Positions 32,944 through 42,580 are shown, numbered from the stretch's first letter. The stretch is DNA of 64,000 nucleotides from Desulfallas thermosapovorans DSM 6562 (GCF_008124625.1 NZ_VNHM01000012.1:1-64000); one strand, 5' to 3'. Numbers and translations are program-made. The notes: generated by a model not told the origin, from the sequence alone.

Positions 32944-34203
32944 CTATCTCAGCGGTTGCATTTCATGTACCAGGCCGGTGCGGCGCAGCCTGTAATCAAC
33001 ATTAACAACAATTTCGGCCTCCTGGTACTTATCCTCCCAGTTAAAGGCAATCCACTGCGGCCAGGTTGGGAATAGCTTCTGGGCATGTAAACCAAAGCCC
33101 AAAAAATCGGCATTTAATTGTTTACTCCTGGCTATGGTATTGTTTATATCCTCTGTAAAGGCCCTTTGCACAGCCTCTTCCACGATATGCAACCGTTCCG
33201 GTATTTCGTAGTCTTCTCCGGATTGCAGGGAAATAATTCCCCCCTCCAATTTAATATCTATGCTAATTTGTGGTCGGTTCCCGGCAATGGTAATATCCAC
33301 CCGGGGCTTTTCCCTGGGTACCACATCGACTATGATATAATTGTCCGGGTGATTGGGATCGGGAACATCTAGAATGGTACGTTTTAAAGTACCAAAAAAC
33401 AATTTTTGCACCCCCACCTCATCACCGTTTAGAGTACCCACCATCCGGCCTTCTTTAAATACCGCACCGCCCATAATTTCTATTTCACTGCCCCCCTTGC
33501 GTGGTAAACGCCCGGCCAGGTATTGCCCTTTGGGCTTGGGCGAATTATCCGGGTAAACAGGTTCCTCACTACCCAGGGCGGCCAATGGGGCTATAGGTTC
33601 CACCCCCGGTGATTCCGATTTATAATAAAATTGATGGAACGAGTCAAAGGGGATAAACTCGGTAAATCGCCAGCCCCGCTGCATAAGCTCGTAAAATTTG
33701 CCCACATTGTCTTCCATCTTGGGCATCCCTTTGGATAAAAAATCCTCGGCCCGACCTTCACATATAATTAACTGGGAGGAGCGACGGAACTGGTGAAAAC
33801 GCACCAGCGGGGCCACGTACTCCCCGATACCTTCCTCGGCCAGCTCCCGGGAAAAAACTATCCATTTGATATGACTGAGGCTAACCCGCCTGTCCACCAC
33901 GGTATTGGCTAGTTCCAGATTACTTAAAACAGTAGGTGAATCTATGGAAACAGTAAAAAAAACTCCCTGGCCGTCCCCCCCGGAGGCACCCTGTTCGCCA
34001 CTCCCGGCAATATTTTTGGGCACCGCTATCACCGACGTAACTGTAAGCTTGTTTTCCCGCCCCTTGTCAACACCTATGGCCAGTACCCAGGCCTTTTCAT
34101 CGGGTTCGGAATAATCATAGCAACCGGCCAGGGGCAATGCAGCACCAAGCATAATTACCACCAGGGCTTTGCGCAGTACTTTAAGCAATTCGACGTTATG
34201 CAC
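32944..34203 (-). CDS. spore germination receptor lipoprotein, GerC family
   Basis: About 419 residues. Lipoprotein signal with lipobox LPLAGCYDY; the Cys is lipidated and the protein sits on the outside of the inner spore membrane as the C subunit of a germinant receptor. GerC landmarks: EKAWVLAIGVDKG, VVDRRVSLSHIKWIVFSREL, and the C-terminal domain ending FNWEDKYQEAEIVVNVDYRL. GTG codons at 34212 and 34203 both fit; GGAGG is better spaced for 34203, giving an 8-base overlap with gerB. Germinant unknown. Confidence 0.93.
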   Translation of the reverse strand: MHNVELLKVLRKALVVIMLGAALPLAGCYDYSEPDEKAWVLAIGVDKGRENKLTVTSVIAVPKNIAGSGEQGASGGDGQGVFFTVSIDSPTVLSNLELANTVVDRRVSLSHIKWIVFSRELAEEGIGEYVAPLVRFHQFRRSSQLIICEGRAEDFLSKGMPKMEDNVGKFYELMQRGWRFTEFIPFDSFHQFYYKSESPGVEPIAPLAALGSEEPVYPDNSPKPKGQYLAGRLPRKGGSEIEIMGGAVFKEGRMVGTLNGDEVGVQKLFFGTLKRTILDVPDPNHPDNYIIVDVVPREKPRVDITIAGNRPQISIDIKLEGGIISLQSGEDYEIPERLHIVEEAVQRAFTEDINNTIARSKQLNADFLGFGLHAQKLFPTWPQWIAFNWEDKYQEAEIVVNVDYRLRRTGLVHEMQPLR

Positions 34204-35293
34204 CGCGCCCACCTCCCCGCGACTTTAAATAAGCCACTGATAGCAATAACAACACAATACCGGTTAATATAGCAAAACTATAACGAATTATATAATCCTG
34301 ATACCAGTAAGTGGCCTGGGGGGCGTTCTGGGTTATAAAGGCCACCACCGTGATAAATACCCCCATGGATAATACAAAGGGCCGGTAATCATCCAGGGCG
34401 CAAAGCCGGCAGAGTACTGCGGCACCGCCATATAGTGAAGCCGACAGGTAAATCATATTGGCAAAAACCCACATGGGTAAAAAAACCACTTCCATCCGCT
34501 GGCCAAAACGACCGATATTTATAATCCTGGCCATTTCAAAGGAGGGCAGGGTAAGTTCGGTAACCGTGGGATATGTAAAAACCAGAATCGGTACCAGCAC
34601 CCCCAGTAGAGAAATGATTCCCGTAATACCCACTCCCCAAAAGCCAATCTTTTTTCCCGTATTGCCGGGCAAAAAGGGATAAATGATACCCAGTAACAGT
34701 ATGGATACATAGACCCCGGTGTTTTCCAGGACGCCCTTGAAAAGTTCCAACGGGCCGGCACCCCAAATGGGAAACAGACTGGCAAAACTCCACAGGGGAG
34801 CGGTTAGCGCCACCAGCGCCAGTCCGGTGGCAAGCAGTATACCCACCAGTAGCCTGGCTGTACGCACCACCGCTTCCAGGCCCAGGTAACTAACCACCAT
34901 AGTGGCTAATATAAAGGAACCGGCCACCAAACTAATGGGCGTATCAGGGAAAAAACCGGCCACCATGTGTTCACTGATCGCCCGCAGGGTAAATCCGGCA
35001 CCAAGCACAAACACAGCCAGGTAAAAAAGACCAAAGAAAAAGTTAATATAAGGCCCGGTCAGTTCTTCCCCCACCTGGACCAAATCCCGGCCGGGAAACC
35101 GGTTGAGCAGTGCAACCAATAGCAGCACACCGGCCAGGCCGACAAACATAAGAACAATGGGAATTACCCAGGCTGCATTCATCCCTCTGTGGTAAAGGAA
35201 TATGGACTGGGTTAAAAAAATTTTAGCAGAAATAACAACGAATAATAACGTCACCGCTTCGGATACCCCAACCACGGGTTTTTGCCGACTCAA
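34196..35293 (-). CDS. spore germination permease, GerB family
   Basis: 365 residues, about ten membrane helices, of the amino acid/polyamine/organocation transporter superfamily. In GerA-type receptors the B subunit binds the germinant. Start VVGVSEAVTLLFVVISAKIF and the loop FPGRDLVQVGEELTGP are typical. The start overlaps the gerA stop by four bases and the end overlaps gerC, so A, B and C are translationally coupled. Confidence 0.94.
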   Translation of the reverse strand: MSRQKPVVGVSEAVTLLFVVISAKIFLTQSIFLYHRGMNAAWVIPIVLMFVGLAGVLLLVALLNRFPGRDLVQVGEELTGPYINFFFGLFYLAVFVLGAGFTLRAISEHMVAGFFPDTPISLVAGSFILATMVVSYLGLEAVVRTARLLVGILLATGLALVALTAPLWSFASLFPIWGAGPLELFKGVLENTGVYVSILLLGIIYPFLPGNTGKKIGFWGVGITGIISLLGVLVPILVFTYPTVTELTLPSFEMARIINIGRFGQRMEVVFLPMWVFANMIYLSASLYGGAAVLCRLCALDDYRPFVLSMGVFITVVAFITQNAPQATYWYQDYIIRYSFAILTGIVLLLLSVAYLKSRGGGRGA

Positions 35294-37206
35294 TTTGCCC
35301 CTGCCCCCCCCCAGGGTTCTTTATCATACCGCCAGCCCCGGCTTTTTTTGGGCTGGCGCTGTATTTGCAGGGGTTCAAGATAATCGGGCCGGGACTTCTG
35401 CCGCCACTGGGGACCTCGCAAAAAATAATCGTTCCCTTTGCGGGTCACCGGTGCTACAGGAGCCCAAAAGGGCACACCAAAGGATTTCAGGGTAGCTGTA
35501 ACACCTAGATGGATAAAAAAGCCCACCATTATACCCAAAAGACCTAGAAATGACCCCAAAATAATGTAATAGAACCGCAGCACTCTCACGGTCAGGGAAA
35601 AGGAATAGTTCGGTATGGCAAAGGAACCCAGGGCGGTCACCGCCACCACAATAATTAGTATTGGGCTGACGATGTTGGCAGCCACCGCTGCCTGTCCCAA
35701 AATCAAAGCTCCAACAATGCCGAGGGTTGTACCCACGGTGCCGGGTATTCTGATTCCGGCCTCCCGAATCAGCTCAAAGGATAGTTCCATTATCAGTACC
35801 TCCACAATAGAGGGAAAGGGTACTTTTTCCCTTGACCCCGTTATGGCCAGCAACAGGTCAGTGGGAATAAACTCCTGGTGATAGGCAATTATAGCCACAT
35901 AATGGGCGGGCAGCAGCAGCGTCAGGAATAATCCCAGATAGCGAATTATGCGCACAAACGAACCCAGCGGCCACCTGATATACGCGTCTTCCGGCGCCTG
36001 CATCAGTGCAAAAAATGTGCAGGGTACCACCATAACAAAGGGGTTCCCGTCCACCAGTATTGCCACCTGTCCTTCCAGCAAGCTGGCGGCCACCCGGTCA
36101 GGGCGCTCGGTGGTGAGTATCTGCGGCACCAATAACCAGGGAGTGTCTTCAATCATTTGTTCTAAAAGACCGGTTTCATGCATAAAATCCCCGCTCACGG
36201 ACTCCAGGCGGTGCTTGACCTCCCGTACCAGATCGGGATTGGCCAAATCGTCCAGGTACATAATGGCGCACTGCATGGGTGCTGAGTTGCCCACCTTGAT
36301 AAATTCTGTGATCAGGGAAGGGCGGTGAATGATTTTCCGCACCAGTGAGGTATTGACCCTGATCTGCTCAGTGAAAGCTTCCTGGGGACCCCGGATGACA
36401 GCCTCCACCTGGGGGGTAGTAACGCTGCGATACTGCCATCCCTTGGTCTCCAACAACAGGGCCTGGTTATAACCATCAATAAGCAATGCGGAGTTACCGC
36501 CCAGCACGTCTTCCGCCACCCGGGCATAGGTATGGGTAACAGTCACCTGATTGTTGGGCACCAGTGCCTCCTTGGCCCGGTCAAAGGTGTCTTTAAAAAA
36601 AGTATCAACCCGGGGCCCGGTTTCACCTCCGGTGCCATGAACAAAGATACCGGACAACAGCATTAAAGGCTGCAGTATGGCCATGTTTTGCACCTGGGAG
36701 TTGGTGATACCGTCAATAAAGACCAGTAATGCTTTGACGGGCGGGTCAATACCGATGGTTAAGCTGCGGAATACAACATCCTTGTTCCGGGGCACCCGGA
36801 ATATTTTAGCCAGCGTTTGCCTGTTTTGCTCCAGATCGTAAACCAGTTCCACCTTTTCATGTATAATGGCATCTATATCCTGGTTTTCAGACACCCGACC
36901 GGCAGGTTTATCTTGCATGACAGTACTACCCCGGGATCTTTTTCGCGTGGATCGCCGGCCATTGGGAACATTACTGCCATTGCGACGGGGCTTTGCATTT
37001 TCGGCCCGCTCCGACTTACTTTGCTCTGCGTATTCGCTACCGGGGATCTCTTCCCGTTCCGATTGCTCAGGCGCCGCATCAGTGTTTTTTTGCTGATTCC
37101 CGACCCCTTTTTCCGCCCGGTCCTCGGCACCGGACTCAAAAAGGGACTTATAGGGGTGAGGTTCCTGGTATAAAAGATACTTGGACAACCTTTTCCACCA
37201 TAACAT
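35290..37206 (-). CDS. spore germination receptor subunit, GerA family
   Basis: 638 residues. The core (about 110-580) is the GerA/SpoVAF fold: soluble domain (DVVFRSLTIG, LLIDGYNQALLLETKGW), then several membrane helices around VGTTLGIVGALILGQAAVAA. The first 100 residues form a long, charged, low-complexity tail (QSEREEIPGSEYAEQSKSER), longer than in Bacillus GerAA. The ATG follows GGAGGT. First gene of the ger operon; such operons are normally transcribed in the forespore by sigma-G, but I could not settle a promoter. Confidence 0.94.
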   Translation of the reverse strand: MLWWKRLSKYLLYQEPHPYKSLFESGAEDRAEKGVGNQQKNTDAAPEQSEREEIPGSEYAEQSKSERAENAKPRRNGSNVPNGRRSTRKRSRGSTVMQDKPAGRVSENQDIDAIIHEKVELVYDLEQNRQTLAKIFRVPRNKDVVFRSLTIGIDPPVKALLVFIDGITNSQVQNMAILQPLMLLSGIFVHGTGGETGPRVDTFFKDTFDRAKEALVPNNQVTVTHTYARVAEDVLGGNSALLIDGYNQALLLETKGWQYRSVTTPQVEAVIRGPQEAFTEQIRVNTSLVRKIIHRPSLITEFIKVGNSAPMQCAIMYLDDLANPDLVREVKHRLESVSGDFMHETGLLEQMIEDTPWLLVPQILTTERPDRVAASLLEGQVAILVDGNPFVMVVPCTFFALMQAPEDAYIRWPLGSFVRIIRYLGLFLTLLLPAHYVAIIAYHQEFIPTDLLLAITGSREKVPFPSIVEVLIMELSFELIREAGIRIPGTVGTTLGIVGALILGQAAVAANIVSPILIIVVAVTALGSFAIPNYSFSLTVRVLRFYYIILGSFLGLLGIMVGFFIHLGVTATLKSFGVPFWAPVAPVTRKGNDYFLRGPQWRQKSRPDYLEPLQIQRQPKKSRGWRYDKEPWGGAGAN

Positions 37207-37459
37207 ATTCTAACCTCCGCAATCAGGGACATTTAATAGCACCGTTTCACAGTAAGGATACAAATCAAGTATACCCTGGCAGTTAGTGGATTATGTGGCT
37301 AATTCTGAGCGGAATAGTTCGGGGGCAGCCTCGGCCGAGCTGACGGTGGGTGACTATACAATATTGCCTGCAATGTATTTGCTATATCTGAAAATAGCGC
37401 TAGATAATTTTCATCCTCTGCTGGTGCCGCGTTAGCGGTATGGGTGTCCCAATAAAATA

Positions 37460-37498
37460 TAAAACCGGGGGCGGTTTAATACTACAACCGGCCCCCGG
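37460..37498 (-). terminator. terminator of the small-peptide unit
   Basis: On the minus strand CCGGGGGC ... GCCCCCGG (with AAACC/GGTT extension) followed by TTTTATATTTTATT. It closely follows two tiny reading frames. Confidence 0.8.
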
Positions 37499-37519
37499 CT
37501 ACTTATTTTCGATGTACAC
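37499..37519 (-). CDS. six-codon micro-ORF
   Basis: GTG-TAC-ATC-GAA-AAT-AAG-TAG, preceded by TAGGAGGG at good spacing and followed at once by a terminator. The ribosome site overlaps the stop of the 38-codon gene upstream. Too short to name; listed because its translation signals are strong. Confidence 0.3.
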   Translation of the reverse strand: MYIENK

Positions 37520-37530
37520 GATAATCCCTC

Positions 37531-37647
37531 CTATTTTTTATTTTCCCCGCCCTCGGATAGGGCTTCCCGCCTGGCTTCGTCGGGCTCTGTTTCAATTTTC
37601 TCCAGGCCAATGTCACGCAGAATTTGGTCAATCAAGTCTTTGGTCAT
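37531..37647 (-). CDS. 38-residue small protein
   Basis: Encodes MTKDLIDQILRDIGLEKI followed by an acidic stretch ending SEGGENKK. Amphipathic N-terminal helix, no membrane segment, no known family. GAGGAGG before the ATG is near perfect, a promoter lies upstream and a terminator downstream, so this is a self-contained transcription unit between gerA and the histidine kinase. Function unknown. Confidence 0.6.
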   Translation of the reverse strand: MTKDLIDQILRDIGLEKIETEPDEARREALSEGGENKK

Positions 37648-37710
37648 ATCTCAATCCTCCTCGTTTATTGTGACTCAATAAATATATGCCACAATATTAA
37701 TTATATGCTT

Positions 37711-37738
37711 ATTATATATGCCCCGTGTAAAAATTCAA
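37711..37738 (-). promoter_or_regulatory. promoter of the 38-residue gene
   Basis: Minus strand TTGAAT (37733-37738) and TATAAT (37711-37716), 16-bp spacer, about 65 bp before the ATG. It starts just after the histidine kinase stop. Confidence 0.6.
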
Positions 37739-37760
37739 ACAACTTATTGTAAAGGTTTGG

Positions 37761-39164
37761 TTAATTACCGGCCCGGGGCAGTGTCACCACCAATTCGGCT
37801 CCACCACAGCGGGCATTGCCGGCCCGGACAGTGCCCCCGTGTTCCTCAATAATGGCCCGGGCAATGGGTAATCCCAGCCCGCTGCCGCCCCGGGGACCTT
37901 TATAAAACCGCTCCCACAACCGGCGCAAATCTTCACCGGTAAACCCCGGACCATCATCAAGCACGGTCACCTGTACCGCTTTCCCCTGTTCCAAGGCCAG
38001 CACCTCAACCCGGGACGCGGCATGACGTATCGCGTTGGCAATTAAATTGACAAAAGCCCGCACCAGTTTTTCGCCATCCCCCCGCAGGTGGACATCCGGG
38101 TAATTCTGCATTACAAGCTTGATATTTCTTTCCAGTGCCACTACCTGCTGAGCCTGAGCAGCCTGTTCCAGCACTTCGCCAAGCTCGATGTCTTCAAATT
38201 TGTAAACCTCCGAGTCGCTTTCCAATTTACCCAGGTAAAGCAGCTCTTCCACCAATTTTTTCAGCCGCCCGGTTTCACGCGCGATAACCTCCAGAGCGCG
38301 CTCCGCTTCTTCACCATGAAAAACTCCGTCACGTATCCCTTCGGCATAACCCTGAATTGACATCAACGGACTTTTTAGCTCATGGGAAGCATTTTGGAAA
38401 AACTGCCTCTGGGCGCGGTCATATTCCGCCAGCTGTTCGTCCATGGCATTGATGGCCCGGCCCAGCTCACCAATTTCATCACCGGTATCCACCGGCACCC
38501 GCCAGCCAAAGTTACGCCTGGCCACCAGCTGCGCCTTTTCCTTGAGTAAATCAAGCGGGCGGGAAATGTGCCGGGCTAAAAACACGGTAATCCCCAGGGC
38601 CACCAGCACAGGCAAAACCAGGCTGGCCAGTAAAAGGGCCAGTAACTCCCGTTGAATTTCCTCCAGGCTCTCCACCCTGGTGAGCAGCACCACCGCGCCG
38701 CCCTGACCGGCGGCACCGCCCAGGTAACGAGCCACCGCCACGTAGCGTTCCCGACCCATGGTTACCTGGCCTTCATAAACACCGGCAGCCAACTCCGCCA
38801 CCATCTCCGGGTCCAGTGCATGGCCCACAAACTCATCGTTAATACTGCTTTCCAGCACCACACCCCGGCGGTTCACCAGCAGGTATTCCCCCTGGATAAC
38901 CCGGCCCAGCATGTGATAGGTCATAAAACGGTGCATCATCATGCCCCGCTGCCCGGACCCTTCCCCCGGGTGCTCATCCATAACACCTGCTAAATTTTGG
39001 GCATCCCGTTGCAGGTTCTCCCGGGCCGCCTGCTCCAGGTGCCTGCTGAGTAGCAGCCAAAAGGAGGAAGCCACCAGCAGCCCGGTGAGCAATATCACCG
39101 CCAGGTAACCAAGCGCTATCCGCAATGCAATACTTTTTCGCCTAATCGTTAATTTTATACCCAT
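37761..39164 (-). CDS. sensor histidine kinase
   Basis: 467 residues: membrane helix (IALGYLAVILLTGLLVASSF), an extracytoplasmic sensor of about 130 residues, second helix (LALLLASLVLPVLVALGITV), HAMP, HisKA with the phospho-acceptor in QNASHELKSPLMSIQGYA, and an HATPase domain with N box (NLIANAIRHA), G1 (DDGPGF) and G2 (GGSGLGLPIA). The sensor carries a Met/His-rich patch (MMMHRFMTYHM), which might respond to metal or redox. Its start overlaps the regulator gene by 23 bases, so the two form a standard pair. Signal and targets unknown. Confidence 0.95.
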   Translation of the reverse strand: MGIKLTIRRKSIALRIALGYLAVILLTGLLVASSFWLLLSRHLEQAARENLQRDAQNLAGVMDEHPGEGSGQRGMMMHRFMTYHMLGRVIQGEYLLVNRRGVVLESSINDEFVGHALDPEMVAELAAGVYEGQVTMGRERYVAVARYLGGAAGQGGAVVLLTRVESLEEIQRELLALLLASLVLPVLVALGITVFLARHISRPLDLLKEKAQLVARRNFGWRVPVDTGDEIGELGRAINAMDEQLAEYDRAQRQFFQNASHELKSPLMSIQGYAEGIRDGVFHGEEAERALEVIARETGRLKKLVEELLYLGKLESDSEVYKFEDIELGEVLEQAAQAQQVVALERNIKLVMQNYPDVHLRGDGEKLVRAFVNLIANAIRHAASRVEVLALEQGKAVQVTVLDDGPGFTGEDLRRLWERFYKGPRGGSGLGLPIARAIIEEHGGTVRAGNARCGGAELVVTLPRAGN

Positions 39165-39822
39165 AACCCCACACCGTATTTACCCTGACCCGGGTTCCGC
39201 TATCCTTCATCTTGCGCCGCAACCGCTTAACCACGTCGTCCACCGCCCGGTTGTCCCCCACATAGTCGTATCCCCACACCCGGTTCAAGATTTGCTCACG
39301 GCTAAACGCTTGCCCGGGATTTGCCGCCAGCAGGTGCAGCAGGTCGAATTCCTTGACCGTTAATTCCAGCCTTTCCGTCCCGGCAGCAGCTTCCCGGCGG
39401 CCCGGGTAAATCACCAGGTCACCCACCCGCACCTCATCCTCCACCGCCGGGCGCTTTCCCGTACCTGTCCGGCGCAGCACGGTTCGCACCCGGGCCACCA
39501 GTTCCCGGGGGGAAAAGGGTTTGGTCAAATAATCATCACCGCCCAGTTCCAGGCCCAGCACCCGGTCCATTTCCTCACCCCGGGCGGAAACAAATATCAC
39601 GGGTACATTCCCCCGGCGGCGGATTTCCCTGCACAATTCCAGCCCATCCATGCCGGGCATCATAATGTCCAGTATAAACATATCGGGCATCCCGCGCTCC
39701 AGTTCCGCCAGCAGGCTGTCCGCGCCGGGGAAAACGCAGACGGAAAACCCCTCCCGGACCAGATAATCACGTATTATTTTGGTTATATGAGCGTCGTCGT
39801 CCACCACAAAAATTTTTTTCAC
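39142..39822 (-). CDS. OmpR/PhoB-family response regulator
   Basis: 226 residues: receiver domain with acidic pocket (VVDDDAHI), phospho-acceptor in FILDIMMPGMDGLEL and the conserved Lys in DYLTKPFSPRELVAR; then a winged-helix DNA-binding domain (LTVKEFDLLHLLAANPGQAF, RVWGYDYVGDNRAVDDVVKR). Partner of the kinase that follows. GTG start. Confidence 0.96.
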   Translation of the reverse strand: MKKIFVVDDDAHITKIIRDYLVREGFSVCVFPGADSLLAELERGMPDMFILDIMMPGMDGLELCREIRRRGNVPVIFVSARGEEMDRVLGLELGGDDYLTKPFSPRELVARVRTVLRRTGTGKRPAVEDEVRVGDLVIYPGRREAAAGTERLELTVKEFDLLHLLAANPGQAFSREQILNRVWGYDYVGDNRAVDDVVKRLRRKMKDSGTRVRVNTVWGYGYKIND

Positions 39823-40103
39823 GGTAGTGCCCCCCGAGCCCCTCCGGGCAAATGAAAGGTATATATTTCATATTAATATAAATCACCGGTTACCCGTTGC
39901 GGCACCCGGCAGATAGTTAACAAGGCCTGTTCAACATAAATTAACGCGCTGGTTATATTTTAATGCAATGCCGCCCAAATCTCAAAAGCCTGCCTTTATA
40001 ATGCCCCGGTTACCAATCCAAAAGCACGTGGCTGTACCTGATTTATGGCATACCCGTTCCTATATGGCATTCTTTAAGACAAACACAAAAATTAAATATT
40101 AAG

Positions 40104-40132
40104 TTGCCCGGTTAAATAATTACATGTATAAT
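40104..40132 (+). promoter_or_regulatory. promoter of the 61-residue gene; gap contents
   Basis: TTGCCC (40104-40109), 17 bp, TATAAT (40127-40132); a second TATAAT-like TATAATATAAAC follows. The rest of the gap 39823-40103 shows only a weak CCTGTTCAACAT match to the intergenic repeat. Confidence 0.6.
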
Positions 40133-40164
40133 ATGTATAATATAAACAACCGGAGGTGGATATA

Positions 40165-40350
40165 ATGAAACCGAATAATATCTACAGAATAACCATAGAT
40201 GGTGACAACCCGCGGCAGTATCACCTCCATTCCAGGTGGTTGGCGGAGGTTTACTTGCAAACTTACCGGCAAATGGGGAAACAAGTCAGCATTGAGCAGC
40301 TGGTTGACGGTTTTTGGCAGCCGCTTCAAGTTTATTATACCGGTGCATAA
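40165..40350 (+). CDS. small hypothetical protein
   Basis: 61 residues (MKPNNIYRITIDGDNPRQYH at the start). Mixed strand/helix, no membrane segment, no recognised family. CGGAGGTGG six bases before the ATG at 40165 is strong (an in-frame GTG at 40156 lies inside that site). With its own promoter it is probably real. Function unknown. Confidence 0.6.
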   Translation: MKPNNIYRITIDGDNPRQYHLHSRWLAEVYLQTYRQMGKQVSIEQLVDGFWQPLQVYYTGA

Positions 40351-40423
40351 ATATTAATTTATTCAAGGCCGGTATAAACGGACAGTAGCAGTTACCGAAG
40401 TGCTTGCGGCCGTTTGTTGCTGT

Positions 40424-42343
40424 TTATACCGGTTCTCTCTTTACCGGTCCCTGATACAACAAGTTAAACACCTCGGGCCGCACACCCGCCTTCAAGGTAA
40501 TGCTGCCGTCAGGCGATAAGTATCCCTTTAGCAGGGGTATCTGTATAGTCACCTCGGGGGGGCTGGCCTTGGTATCATATGACACCACCCGCGCCCCGGG
40601 GGATATCTCCTCCAACTTGCCGCTGTTTTCCAGGCGCTGGATACGCCTGAACAGCTCTCCCGCTCCAAACAAAAAGTCATAAATTTCGTGAATTTTACCC
40701 GATAGCACGGCGGCGGCCTCGTGGGGTATACCATTGTTCAAACGCATGATAAAACGCTTTCTCAACAGTGGCTCAATCAGCTCCGCATAATCCACGTCTA
40801 TTTGTTCCTGCCTGCCCTGGTAATAGGTACGAATGTCCGCTGCCTCGCGCAGCGACTTTTCCGTTTTTGACCAATCCTGGCGCCCGCTGTGTATATAAAT
40901 ATCTTCCAGCCGCCCGGACCGCAGGATCAGAATATCCAGGCGGTCAGCCTGCTCCGCCAGTTGTTCATAGGCCTCCCGTAACCGGCTGAAAATATCCGCC
41001 ACCGGGGTTTTTTGCCAATCCACGGGACCCAAAGCAACGGACAATAGCAGGTGATAGGCCCGGTATTCCCGGTAATCACCGCCGGGGGAACATTTTTTAT
41101 GTAATTCCCCCAGTAAACCGGCCATTGACTCCACCGGCACCAGTTCATCCTTAAACTCCTCCACCCGTTCCAGTGCCCTTTTCATCAACTTCCGCACCGC
41201 ACCGGCCAGGCGGTCCAAAATATCAAACTCACCGGGCTGCCAACTGGGCCGGTCACCCTGATCCGCCACCGGCAAACCCCGGGCATGGGCCTTGGCTTTA
41301 GACAGGCTAACCCATCCCCGCCAGTCAAAACTATCTCCCTCCATACGCCCGCAGTACCAGCGAATGGCCGACGTGGGGTATACCACGTCCCGGTCGCAAA
41401 TTACAAAGGGTTTAACACCTATTTCTTTAAAGAAGGCCGTGTACCTGGCCATATAACCCACCCCGCCCAGGGGCAACACACTGGTACGGGCCAGAGATAC
41501 CCGAAAACCCCCGGACTCAATCAATGCCGTCAATACATCGCGGTCATGCTGGCCTTCCACTAAAATCACTTTATCGGCAAACAGCACTTCCCTCTTATAG
41601 GTGGTTAAACTGGGCAACAGATCGGCATATTGTCCGGCGTCCTCGGGGCTGAGCTGGAAAACCTTGCGCTCTACCAGGTAATTTTTGGGGCGTCTGAAAA
41701 ACACCATTCTGGCCAAATCTTTGGCATCACGCAAATCCACCATAGAGGGCGAGTGGGTAATTAAAATAAAGTGTTTATCCTGCAGCCGGGCCACCTCACG
41801 TAAAACCTGCACAAAAATATGCTGGGCCTGGGGATGCAGGGATTGCTCGGGTTCATCAATGATTACCAGCTTGCGTTCCGGGTCATAAACCGCAATGCCC
41901 AGCAGGGGTAGATTAAGTAATCCAGGGGCATCACGGGCGGGCAAATTACAACCGTCTTCGCCGGACATGCAAAACTTGACCTCACCATCCTCCACGCTCA
42001 CCGATACCCGCTGGGGTACACCCAGCCTTTCCAGAAAGGAGAAGGCCAGAGCCAAAAGGCCGGGCTGCTTGACCGCCCGGTTCCAGTACCGGCAAATTTG
42101 ATCATAGACCAGCCATTCCCTGAAAAAATCTTCCTCTTCCCGCCTGACCACAGGAGCCAAATTGCGCCGCACATCGTCCCGGGTGGGCAGTATATAAAGC
42201 GCCTCATCAAGGTTTTCCCGGGCAAACCTTTTCAGTGCATAGGATTTGCCGGTACCATTGGGCCCGATAATGTAAGTTAGGCCCGGTTTGTTATCTATTT
42301 GATAAGTGCCGCCGTCTGGCAATAACAGATCAATTTTATCCAA
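40424..42343 (-). CDS. OLD-family endonuclease (ABC-type ATPase + TOPRIM)
   Basis: 639 residues. N-terminal ATPase: Walker A GPNGTGKS (27-34), Walker B LVIIDEPEQSLHPQAQ (Asp163-Glu164), switch His in ILITHSPS. C-terminal TOPRIM: VILVEGQHDRDVL (Glu263) and VICDRDVV (Asp317, Asp319), the nuclease metal site. OLD proteins cut DNA and many take part in phage defence. The ATPase is compact and lacks an obvious LSGGE signature (APGLLNLPL is at that place). No UvrD-like helicase adjoins, so it is not a Gabija pair; a stand-alone (class 1-like) form. TTG start after GGGGAG. Confidence 0.85.
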   Translation of the reverse strand: MDKIDLLLPDGGTYQIDNKPGLTYIIGPNGTGKSYALKRFARENLDEALYILPTRDDVRRNLAPVVRREEEDFFREWLVYDQICRYWNRAVKQPGLLALAFSFLERLGVPQRVSVSVEDGEVKFCMSGEDGCNLPARDAPGLLNLPLLGIAVYDPERKLVIIDEPEQSLHPQAQHIFVQVLREVARLQDKHFILITHSPSMVDLRDAKDLARMVFFRRPKNYLVERKVFQLSPEDAGQYADLLPSLTTYKREVLFADKVILVEGQHDRDVLTALIESGGFRVSLARTSVLPLGGVGYMARYTAFFKEIGVKPFVICDRDVVYPTSAIRWYCGRMEGDSFDWRGWVSLSKAKAHARGLPVADQGDRPSWQPGEFDILDRLAGAVRKLMKRALERVEEFKDELVPVESMAGLLGELHKKCSPGGDYREYRAYHLLLSVALGPVDWQKTPVADIFSRLREAYEQLAEQADRLDILILRSGRLEDIYIHSGRQDWSKTEKSLREAADIRTYYQGRQEQIDVDYAELIEPLLRKRFIMRLNNGIPHEAAAVLSGKIHEIYDFLFGAGELFRRIQRLENSGKLEEISPGARVVSYDTKASPPEVTIQIPLLKGYLSPDGSITLKAGVRPEVFNLLYQGPVKREPV

Positions 42344-42580
42344 TAAACCATCTCCCCGCCTAAGCTGCTATTAATACATTATCACTGGTAAAGCAATTGT
42401 GATACAATTTCCACATCTTTTTTCATCGTTCCTGCCCACAATCGTATTTACCACCCCGTTTTCGCACACTTAAACAGCCTTTAACATATTATATTTTGAC
42501 AAGGGAATAATTGGACAACGAGAAAGGATCTATACCGTATTGAACGTTTTAAAACCAATACTTTTACAGGAGGGATAAAG

